20,625 nucleotides of DNA from Catenibacterium mitsuoka_A (GTDB lineage: Bacteria; Bacillota_I; Bacilli_A; Erysipelotrichales; Coprobacillaceae). The DNA lies in the NCBI RefSeq assembly GCF_964259225.1, contig NZ_CAXVKN010000042.1, one strand, 5' to 3'. Every line of letters begins with the position of its first letter. The first letter of the stretch is position 1. Below, one piece after another: positions 14,190 to 20,625 of this stretch. The position numbers were made by a program, and so were the translations under genes. Below the pieces are notes generated by a model. The model was given only the letters and a program-made list of their open reading frames with translations, had not been told where the DNA came from and searched no databases.

Positions 14190-15518
14190 ATGGCATTTAC
14201 AAACAAGGATTTAAAAAATATGATCATCCCACTCTTTTTTGAACAGTTGCTAGTGATGCTAGTAGGTATCATAGATACTTTTATTGTAAGCTTTGTGGGA
14301 GAAAGTGCGGTATCAGGGGTTTCTCTTGTGAATTCATTTAATACAGTGTTTATTTATTTGTTTACAGCCCTTGCATCAGGTGGTGCAGTTGTCATCAGTC
14401 AATATATTGGGCATAAAGAAAATGAAGCCACTAACCGTGCTTCAGGACAGTTATTGATGTTTTCTATTATCTTTTCATTAGTTTTGATGATTCTTGTCTT
14501 GATTTTCAATGAATCACTTTTAAGACTCTTATTTGGTCGTGTAGAAAACACAGTAATGCAGGCTTGTATAACGTATTTAAAGATTTCTGCCTATTCTTAT
14601 CCTGCTCTTGCTATTTATAATGCCGGTGCTGCTTTATATCGATCTATGGCTAAAACATCTACAACTATGTATATTTCTATTGCATCTAATATTATTAACT
14701 GTATTGGAAACTGCATTGGTGTCTTTGTTTTACATGCTGGTGTCGCAGGTGTTGCCTATCCTTCGCTGATTGCTAGAGTTTTTTCTGCAGTAGTAATCAC
14801 ATTCCTGTGCTTCAACAAGACACTTACTACCCATTATGAAAAGAAGCATGTACTTATATTTGATACTAAGATGTTGAAAAGAGTATTGAATATTGCGGTT
14901 CCTAACGGGATTGAACAGGGTATCTTCCAGTTAGTCAAAGTCGCTTTAAGTTCTGTCGTGGCGTTATTTGGTACATATCAGATTGCAGCCAATGGTGTTG
15001 CTCAGAGTATCTGGTCACTTGCAGCCCTAGTGGGTGTTACAATGGGACCTGTCTTTATTACAGTTATAGGACAATGCATGGGAGCAAAGGATATAGACAG
15101 TGCACATTATTACTTTAAGAAGCTGATGAAGATCACAGTTATCTTCTCTATTATATGGAATATATTCATTCTTTTCATTACACCACTATTCCTACAATAT
15201 TATCAATTATCATCAGAAACTAAGAATCTGGTCTTTATTTTGGTTATTATTCATAACCTATTTAACACAATTGCCTTCCCGTTCTCTGGACCACTTTCAA
15301 ATGGATTACGTGCGACAGGAGATGTCAAATATACAATGATTGTATCAATCTTGAGTACAGTCGTCGTAAGAGGGATACTCTCTATTATATTTGGTATTAC
15401 ATTGAATCTAGGGGTGATTGGTATTGCCTTGGCAATGTGTGCTGACTGGTCAATACGTGCTATCATATTCCATCTTCGCTATAAATCAGAAAAATGGACA
15501 CAATTTAATGTTATTTAG
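14190..15518 (+). CDS. Second MATE-family efflux transporter
   Basis: This 442-residue protein has the length and about 12 hydrophobic segments of a MATE exporter. It begins AFTNKDLKNMIIPLFFEQ, with IIDTFIVSFVGESAVSGVSLV in the second helix and the repeat unit starting near residue 230 (VLNIAVPNGIEQGIFQL). These stretches recall the NorM/DinF group, but the substrate is unknown. AGGAGGG (14178-14184) precedes the start. The stop codon overlaps the ribosome binding site of the flavodoxin gene, so the two genes form one operon. It is not a close duplicate of the MATE protein at 840-2171. Confidence 0.92.
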   Translation: MAFTNKDLKNMIIPLFFEQLLVMLVGIIDTFIVSFVGESAVSGVSLVNSFNTVFIYLFTALASGGAVVISQYIGHKENEATNRASGQLLMFSIIFSLVLMILVLIFNESLLRLLFGRVENTVMQACITYLKISAYSYPALAIYNAGAALYRSMAKTSTTMYISIASNIINCIGNCIGVFVLHAGVAGVAYPSLIARVFSAVVITFLCFNKTLTTHYEKKHVLIFDTKMLKRVLNIAVPNGIEQGIFQLVKVALSSVVALFGTYQIAANGVAQSIWSLAALVGVTMGPVFITVIGQCMGAKDIDSAHYYFKKLMKITVIFSIIWNIFILFITPLFLQYYQLSSETKNLVFILVIIHNLFNTIAFPFSGPLSNGLRATGDVKYTMIVSILSTVVVRGILSIIFGITLNLGVIGIALAMCADWSIRAIIFHLRYKSEKWTQFNVI

Positions 15519-15527
15519 GAGGAGTTT

Positions 15528-16004
15528 ATGAAAGATTTAATTGTTGTATTCAGCTATTCTCATGGTAATACAATACGTATTGCAAAAATGATTCAAAAGA
15601 AAACCGGGGCTGATCTAAAGGTAATAGAAACAATTCAACCTTATAGTGATGATTATGATGAAGTGGTAGATTTAGGCCTTAAAGAAGTAAAGAAAGGCTA
15701 TGAACCACCTATTAAAGAAATCTCTATTGAAGGCTATGATCGTATTTTTCTAGGAACACCTACATGGTGGTATACGATGGCTCCGGCGATGAAGACATTT
15801 ATTCATATGCATGATTTCAAAGGGAAAACTGTTATTCCTTTCATGACTCATGGAGGATGGCCAGGAAAAGTTATTAAGGATATGAAAAAAGAATTAAAGG
15901 ATTCTAATATTCCTACATCAATAGAAGTTCAATTTGATTCAAATGGAGGAGATACTCTTATTACTTCTCTTGATACAATTGAAGAATGGATCAAACAACT
16001 ATAA
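15528..16004 (+). CDS. Flavodoxin
   Basis: This 158-residue protein is a short-chain flavodoxin, an FMN electron carrier. The phosphate-binding loop SYSHGNT (9-15) is clear, and TPTWWYTMAPAMKTF supplies the aromatic residue that stacks on the flavin; HGGWPGK lies in the third flavin-contacting loop. It shares an operon with the MATE gene, its ribosome binding site AGGAGG overlapping that gene's stop codon. Because radical SAM enzymes need a low-potential electron donor, it may serve the neighbouring radical SAM protein; this is an inference from proximity. NAD(P)H:quinone-type oxidoreductase activity is a possible alternative. Confidence 0.9.
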   Translation: MKDLIVVFSYSHGNTIRIAKMIQKKTGADLKVIETIQPYSDDYDEVVDLGLKEVKKGYEPPIKEISIEGYDRIFLGTPTWWYTMAPAMKTFIHMHDFKGKTVIPFMTHGGWPGKVIKDMKKELKDSNIPTSIEVQFDSNGGDTLITSLDTIEEWIKQL

Positions 16005-16026
16005 AGAGACATTTTGTCTCTTTTTT
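16003..16026 (+). terminator. Terminator of the MATE-flavodoxin operon
   Basis: A stem AGAGACA (16005-16011) with TGTCTCT (16015-16021) closes a 3-base loop, followed by a T-run to 16026. It overlaps the flavodoxin stop. Confidence 0.85.
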
Positions 16027-16029
16027 GTG

Positions 16030-16035
16030 TATAAT
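16030..16035 (+). promoter_or_regulatory. -10 box of the two-component genes
   Basis: TATAAT lies just after the T-run of the preceding terminator, with no clear -35. It implies separate transcription of the response regulator and kinase genes. Confidence 0.5.
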
Positions 16036-16054
16036 GAACTAGAGGTGGTTATAT

Positions 16055-16741
16055 ATGCAGAAAATAATGATTGTAGAAGATGATGAAATCATTGCATCTT
16101 CTATAAAAAAACATCTAGAAAAGTGGAATTATGATGTGTTTGTAGTCAATGATTTTGAAAATGTCTTAGAAGACTTTAGACACTATGAACCATTACTTAT
16201 CTTATTAGATATCTCACTGCCTTACTATAATGGTTATTATTGGTGTCAGGAAATAAGAAAAGAATCAGAAGTACCTATTATCTTTATTTCTTCTACAAGT
16301 GAGAATATGAATATCGTTATGGCGATGAATATGGGAGCAGATGATTTTATTAATAAGCCTTTTGACTTAACGGTACTCACGGCTAAGTTACAGGCAATAC
16401 TTAGACGTACCTATTCATTTAATAAAACACAGAATGTCTTGAACTATCACTCACTGACTCTTGATTTATTAAAGGGTGTCATCAGTTATCATGAAGACTC
16501 TATAGAACTCACTAAGACAGAACTTAAGATCATGCAGATATTATTTGAACATGCCGGACAGATTGTCTCTAGAGATACAATCATGGAAGCTCTCTGGCAA
16601 AGTGAAGCTTTTGTAGATGATAATACATTAAGTGTCAATATTAATCGCTTAAGAAAGAAATTAGATGCTTTTTCTTTACCACAGCTTATTCATACAAAGA
16701 AAGGAATAGGGTATCAGTTATATTATGAAGACATACATTAA
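16055..16741 (+). CDS. bceR: BceR-type OmpR-family response regulator
   Basis: This 228-residue protein has an N-terminal receiver domain and a C-terminal winged helix of the OmpR/PhoB type. The receiver shows the acidic pair Asp9-Asp10, phosphoacceptor Asp52 in LLDISLPYYNG, Ser80 in IFISS, and Lys101 in NKPFDL. The winged helix spans about 130-226 and ends with IHTKKGIGYQLYYE. Its context (short two-membrane-segment kinase, ABC ATPase, large permease) marks it as BceR/GraR-like, regulating defence against cell-wall-active peptides. It most likely binds the inverted repeat at 17700-17715. GAGGTGG precedes the ATG. The kinase gene overlaps it by 17 bases. Confidence 0.9.
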   Translation: MQKIMIVEDDEIIASSIKKHLEKWNYDVFVVNDFENVLEDFRHYEPLLILLDISLPYYNGYYWCQEIRKESEVPIIFISSTSENMNIVMAMNMGADDFINKPFDLTVLTAKLQAILRRTYSFNKTQNVLNYHSLTLDLLKGVISYHEDSIELTKTELKIMQILFEHAGQIVSRDTIMEALWQSEAFVDDNTLSVNINRLRKKLDAFSLPQLIHTKKGIGYQLYYEDIH

Positions 16742-17699
16742 AGACCATTATCGTTATTATCTTGTTTATCTGGTGATGATCTTCTTGTTTGATCTGATCC
16801 TCTTATTATGCGATGTTTCTATTTCATTGCTTTATTATCCTACCTGTCTATGTTTCTTCTTTGTGATTGTTTATTTTGGCTATGACTATTATAAATATAA
16901 TAAGAAGCTAAAAGCACTTCATTATGCCTTACATCTTGATCATATCTACTTAGAAAATATACCTGCACCAGAAAATGATTTAGAAGAGTCTTATTATTCT
17001 CTTATAGAAAAGATTATCCAGGCTAATAGTGTCCTTAATAATCAGAAGGATACAAGCTATCATGAATTATCTGATTATATGACACTCTGGGTTCATCAGA
17101 TTAAGACACCCATTGCAGGACTTCGACTACTCATACAATCAGGTGAATTATCTCCGAGACTACTTTCTATGCAGGTATTACGTATTGAACAGTATGTAGA
17201 TATGATGATGTACTATGTCAAGATGGGACATATGAATCAGGACTTAAAGATTGGTTATTATAAAATAGGGGATATTGTGAATGAAGTAGTCAAGAAACAA
17301 TCCTTATTCTTTATTCATAAGAAGATTTCTCTTCAACTAGAAGAACTAGATGAAAAAATACTCACAGATGAAAAGTGGACTTCTTTTATTATTGAACAGA
17401 TCTTATCCAATGCCTTGAAATATACCAAAGAAGGTTCTATTCATATTTGTATGAAAAATCAAACACTCTATATTAAAGATACAGGAATAGGAATTAAGAA
17501 AGAGGATTTACCTCGTGTCTTTGAAAAAGGCTTTACCGGTACAAATGGACGTATTGATAAGAAAGCCAGTGGATTAGGCTTATATCTTGTTAAGAATATA
17601 TGTGATACTTTAGGTTATCCTATTCATATAGAATCTATAATCAACCAAGGAACAACTGTTTCCATTTGTTTTGAGAAAAAACCTCTTATCGTAGAGTAA
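16725..17699 (+). CDS. bceS: BceS-type intramembrane-sensing histidine kinase
   Basis: This 324-residue kinase has two N-terminal membrane helices (about 12-30 and 36-52) joined by a very short outside loop, with no extracellular sensor domain. That layout is the hallmark of BceS-like kinases, which sense through their partner transporter. The phosphorylated histidine is His124 in WVHQIKTPIAG, followed by the N box around Asn229 in NALKY, the G1 box DTGIGI (252-257) and the G2 box ASGLGLYLVK (281-290). It overlaps the regulator gene by 17 bases, so the two are cotranslated. Stimulus peptides such as bacitracin are known for the family, not shown here. Confidence 0.9.
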   Translation: MKTYIKDHYRYYLVYLVMIFLFDLILLLCDVSISLLYYPTCLCFFFVIVYFGYDYYKYNKKLKALHYALHLDHIYLENIPAPENDLEESYYSLIEKIIQANSVLNNQKDTSYHELSDYMTLWVHQIKTPIAGLRLLIQSGELSPRLLSMQVLRIEQYVDMMMYYVKMGHMNQDLKIGYYKIGDIVNEVVKKQSLFFIHKKISLQLEELDEKILTDEKWTSFIIEQILSNALKYTKEGSIHICMKNQTLYIKDTGIGIKKEDLPRVFEKGFTGTNGRIDKKASGLGLYLVKNICDTLGYPIHIESIINQGTTVSICFEKKPLIVE

Positions 17700-17736
17700 C
17701 TTACAAAATTGTAAGATTAGAGACTTATTCTGTAAG
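17700..17736 (+). promoter_or_regulatory. BceR-type operator upstream of the ABC genes
   Basis: A perfect inverted repeat, CTTACA-AAAT-TGTAAG (17700-17715), matches the TNACA-N4-TGTAA operator known for BceR-like regulators. A second, imperfect element (CTTA-TTC-TGTAAG, 17724-17736) places a second TGTAAG exactly 21 bp, two helical turns, after the first. The first repeat begins at the end of the kinase stop codon. Confidence 0.75.
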
Positions 17737-17773
17737 GTGAATCAATGGCAGATATGTTTCAAAATAATTAAAC

Positions 17774-17779
17774 TATAGT
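17774..17779 (+). promoter_or_regulatory. -10 box of the ABC transporter genes
   Basis: TATAGT, with no good -35, lies 37 bp downstream of the second operator element. A weak -35 is typical of activator-dependent promoters of this type. Confidence 0.45.
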
Positions 17780-17802
17780 TGTAACGAAGGAGGAAAACAT
17801 AT

Positions 17803-18561
17803 ATGTCATTATTAGAAGTTAAAAACTTAAAAAAAGTCTATACAACACGTTTTTCATCTCAGCAGGTCACTGCTTTGTCTAATGTCTCTTTTTCAGTAGA
17901 AGAAGGAGAATATGTAGCTATCATGGGTGAATCAGGAAGTGGTAAGACAACACTTTTAAATATTCTTGCATCTTTAGATACACCAACAAGTGGCGAAGTA
18001 CTACTTAATGGAGAAGATATTACTAAAATCAGTGAAAAGCATATTTCACAGTTTAGAAGAAAGAATCTTGGATTTGTATTTCAGGATTTCAACTTATTAG
18101 ATACATTCTCTTTACGTGATAATATCTTTTTACCTCTAGTTTTGTCTAAAGAAAACTATGATGTGATGGAAACTAAATTGAATCATTTAGCACCACAGCT
18201 AGGTATTGAATCACTACTGGATAAATATCCTTATGAAGTATCAGGAGGACAGAAACAAAGAGCAGCTGTCGCAAGAGCTTTAATTACTCATCCTCAGATT
18301 ATCTTAGCTGATGAACCTACAGGTGCTTTGGATTCTAAATCAACAGATGATTTATTGAATATCTTTGATCATGTAAATGAAGAAGGACAGACAATTGTGA
18401 TGGTTACTCATAGTACCAAAGCAGCCAGTTTTGCGAAACGTGTCTTATTTATACGTGATGGACAGGTCTATCATCAGATCTATAAAGGAGATAAGACAAA
18501 CGAAGAGATGTATCAGGCAATCAGTGATACACTTACACTACTGCAGACAGGAGGTAAGTAA
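17803..18561 (+). CDS. bceA: BceA-type ABC transporter ATPase
   Basis: This 252-residue protein is the ATPase of a peptide-resistance ABC transporter. Motifs in order: Walker A GESGSGKT (42-49), Q-loop Gln94 in FVFQDFNLLDTFSLRDNI, signature VSGGQKQRAAVARAL (146-160), Walker B IILADEPTGALDS (166-178), and H-loop MVTHS. The Q-loop and the GALDS D-loop are those of the MacB/LolD/BceA group. AGGAGG precedes the ATG, and the permease starts 2 bases after the stop. Expression is probably switched by the operator at 17700-17736. The substrate is inferred from the family. Confidence 0.95.
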   Translation: MSLLEVKNLKKVYTTRFSSQQVTALSNVSFSVEEGEYVAIMGESGSGKTTLLNILASLDTPTSGEVLLNGEDITKISEKHISQFRRKNLGFVFQDFNLLDTFSLRDNIFLPLVLSKENYDVMETKLNHLAPQLGIESLLDKYPYEVSGGQKQRAAVARALITHPQIILADEPTGALDSKSTDDLLNIFDHVNEEGQTIVMVTHSTKAASFAKRVLFIRDGQVYHQIYKGDKTNEEMYQAISDTLTLLQTGGK

Positions 18562-18563
18562 TC

Positions 18564-20558
18564 ATGTTTTATTTAAAACTTGCCCTGACAAATATTAAAA
18601 AGAATGGAAAAATCTATTTCCCATATCTTATTACAAGCATCTTTACAGTCATGATGTTTTATTGTGTAAAGTTCTTAGGTGGAGATAATGGCCTAAGAAA
18701 AGACAGTGAATCAGCAGCCATGATGATGAGTCTTGGCGTGTATGTTGTGATTATATTCTCAGTTATATTCTTATTATATATAAATAGCTTCCTCATGAAG
18801 AATCGTAAGAAGGAACTTGGACTCTATAATATATTAGGAATGGAAAAGCGTCATGTGATGTTGATCATCTTTATTGAAACATTGATTGTTTATTTGATTT
18901 CTTTAGGATTTGGTGTATTAACAGGTGTTCTATTTAGTAAGCTGATGATGCTTATTTTAGTGAAGATATTGGCTATTCATACATCGATTGTATTTAGTAT
19001 TGATATGAATGCGATTTTGATCACAACTCTTCTCTTTAGTGTTATTTTCTTTGTCTCATTTATGATCAATGCAGCTTCTATTCGTTTCTCTAATCCAATC
19101 CAGTTATTAAAGGGTGGAATGGTTGGAGAAAAGGAACCAAAGACAAAGTGGTTGATGACTTTGATAGGTGTTATCACATTAGGTGCTGGTTATACAATTG
19201 CCTTGTCGATTGAAGATCCAATCACTGCCCTTGTCTTATTCTTTGTGGCAGTTGTACTTGTCATTATTGGTACATATGCACTCTTTACTGCTGGTTCTAT
19301 TGTGATTTTGAAAATATTAAAGAAGAATAAGAAGTATTACTATCAGACAAATCACTTCATCAGTGTGTCTCAGATGATGTATCGTATGAAACAGAATGCA
19401 GTGGGACTTGCAAGTATCTGTATTTTATGTACATGTATTCTTGTCATGATTTCTTCTACATATACTCTTTATAGTGGCGTTTTTGATACTGTGAAAAAAA
19501 GTGTTCGTGCTGACTATAGTTATAAAGTAGGGAATACGGAAAAGGTGAATATGGATGAAGAAATCATCAACCTTGAAAAGGACATTAAAACATCTCTTGC
19601 TTCTAAAAATATCGGTATTTCTCGAATGGCTTCTTTAAAGTATTGTCAAGTATGGGCTTCTCAAAATGGAACAGTCTTTACTGCGCCAGGAGAAGGTGGT
19701 AATAATAAATTACTCACTATCCTAGGTATGACATTAGCTGATTACAATCGTATTTATAATCATCATGTCACTTTAAATGATCATGAAGTGCTTTATAATT
19801 CTAATTATCATTTTAATCATGATTCAATGATGTTGAATAATCAATTGTATTCATTAAAGATGGTTAAGAATGATCCTTGGTTTGTAAAGGATGATATTGC
19901 GAATATAGATTCTGATAGTATCACATTTGTATTCAAGGATGATGCAGCCTTAAAACAGGCACTTACATTTGAACATCGTTCTTCCCCTTCTTATGTCTAT
20001 GAAGTATTAGTTAATTATAAAGGTGGTTATTTCAATTCAAAGGCTGAAAAAGTCATGCGTAAAACAACAAAGAATTTCACTTTGAAAGTCAGTGAAAAGA
20101 ATGATGGTGAAATCAGTTATTCTAATATGACTCGCTATGACAATTACCAGCTATTTAGTCAGATGTATGGTTCATTATTATTCTTAGGAATCTTTCTAGG
20201 TGTACTCTTTATGATGGCTGCCGTATTGATTATGTATTATAAGCAGTTATCTGAAGGCTATGAAGATCAGAAAAGATATGAAATACTACAGAACGTAGGA
20301 TTGAGTAAAAAAGAAGTTAGACAGGCTATATCTTCACAGGTATTGATTTTCTTCTTCCTTCCTCTTGTAGTGGCAGTTATTCATATGTCCGTGGCTTATA
20401 AGATGATCTTAAAGATGTTTAAGGTAATGATTCTTAATGCCCCTCAGACATTTATTACATGTACTGTTGTATCAGTGATAGTACTTACTATTTGTTATAC
20501 TATTGTTTATTTCTGTACAAGTCGTACATATTATAAAATTGTAAAAAAGGTAATTTAA
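18564..20558 (+). CDS. bceB: BceB-type ABC transporter permease (FtsX-like)
   Basis: This 664-residue membrane protein has the BceB plan: about ten membrane segments, FtsX-like helical blocks at both ends, and a large extracellular domain (about residues 310-525, largely soluble) before the last three segments. The N-terminal stretch FYLKLALTNIKKNGKIYFPYLITSIFTVMMFY is typical of the family, and the motif ELGLYNILGMEKRHV recurs in the C-terminal block as RYEILQNVGLSKKEV. In known systems BceB binds the antibiotic-lipid complex and acts as flux sensor for BceS, releasing the peptide from its target. Context and size strongly support that role; the particular peptide is unknown. It is the last gene of the operon and is complete. 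Confidence 0.92.
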   Translation: MFYLKLALTNIKKNGKIYFPYLITSIFTVMMFYCVKFLGGDNGLRKDSESAAMMMSLGVYVVIIFSVIFLLYINSFLMKNRKKELGLYNILGMEKRHVMLIIFIETLIVYLISLGFGVLTGVLFSKLMMLILVKILAIHTSIVFSIDMNAILITTLLFSVIFFVSFMINAASIRFSNPIQLLKGGMVGEKEPKTKWLMTLIGVITLGAGYTIALSIEDPITALVLFFVAVVLVIIGTYALFTAGSIVILKILKKNKKYYYQTNHFISVSQMMYRMKQNAVGLASICILCTCILVMISSTYTLYSGVFDTVKKSVRADYSYKVGNTEKVNMDEEIINLEKDIKTSLASKNIGISRMASLKYCQVWASQNGTVFTAPGEGGNNKLLTILGMTLADYNRIYNHHVTLNDHEVLYNSNYHFNHDSMMLNNQLYSLKMVKNDPWFVKDDIANIDSDSITFVFKDDAALKQALTFEHRSSPSYVYEVLVNYKGGYFNSKAEKVMRKTTKNFTLKVSEKNDGEISYSNMTRYDNYQLFSQMYGSLLFLGIFLGVLFMMAAVLIMYYKQLSEGYEDQKRYEILQNVGLSKKEVRQAISSQVLIFFFLPLVVAVIHMSVAYKMILKMFKVMILNAPQTFITCTVVSVIVLTICYTIVYFCTSRTYYKIVKKVI

Positions 20559-20596
20559 AATAACTAGGGGGTTCCTAAATTTTAATTATCACGCAG

Positions 20597-20625
20597 TAAG
20601 GGGTGAATCTCACCCCTTATTTCTT
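20597..20625 (+). terminator. Terminator of the bceAB-type operon
   Basis: A 10-bp stem (TAAGGGGTGA 20597-20606 with TCACCCCTTA 20610-20619) with a 3-base loop and a T-rich tail closes the operon at the window edge. Confidence 0.85.

Noticed and set aside
1..20625. Mobile element, prophage, CRISPR array or tRNA
   Set aside because: I looked for transposase-like proteins, paired terminal repeats, regularly spaced repeats and tRNA-like cloverleafs, and saw none. The 52-bp-spaced boxes at 2937-3161 are not CRISPR: the repeats are 17 bp, lie in promoters, and one slot is empty.

Overview
The window is AT-rich chromosomal DNA from a low-GC Gram-positive bacterium (Firmicutes). The set of genes (a BceRS-BceAB-type peptide-resistance module, prepilin peptidase, RarA, two MATE exporters, Ppk1) and the codon style fit a gut anaerobe, perhaps of the Erysipelotrichia. 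That placement is an impression from protein style, not a phylogenetic result. I see no insertion sequence, prophage gene, CRISPR array, tRNA or rRNA. Genes are tightly packed and no gap exceeds about 300 bases.

Layout. (1) 1-2171: a candidate structured small RNA on the minus strand (about 44-158), then a SGNH hydrolase and a first MATE exporter on plus. (2) 2159-4258: an AraC-type regulator (minus), tail-to-tail with the MATE gene, and divergent from a SWIM zinc-finger protein (plus). Their shared 290-base region holds four copies of a 17-bp box spaced exactly 52 or 104 bp apart. (3) 4301-8521: a YoaK/DUF1275 membrane protein (minus) divergent from a plus-strand run of a LysR regulator, prepilin peptidase, RarA and a zinc-ribbon Nudix hydrolase. 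(4) 8529-12385: a minus-strand block of polyphosphate kinase (ppk1), a phosphofructokinase with a variant GGNGS loop, and a membrane-anchored DUF3298 protein with its own promoter. Upstream of ppk1 lie two perfect TTTACA repeats 11 bp apart plus a near-match, resembling a Pho box. (5) 12636-16004: a radical SAM protein of unassigned function, a second MATE exporter and a flavodoxin. (6) 16055-20558: response regulator, short two-TM histidine kinase, ABC ATPase and large FtsX-type permease, with a perfect TTACA-N4-TGTAA operator before the ABC genes. This looks like a complete detoxification module for cell-wall-active peptides.

How the parts work together. The last region is a self-contained sense-and-respond unit: in this family the transporter acts as sensor, the kinase and regulator relay the signal, and the regulator activates the transporter genes. 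The ppk1-pfk pair couples phosphate storage and glycolysis on one transcript, probably under phosphate control. The AraC regulator probably controls its own promoter and that of the SWIM gene through the phased boxes. A recurring style of this genome is economy at gene ends: terminators lie in the 3' coding ends of convergent genes, and promoters overlap upstream terminators.

The candidates I consider least explained are the small RNA at 44-158, the 52-bp-phased operator array at 2937-3161, the Pho-box-like array at 12461-12488 and the radical SAM protein.
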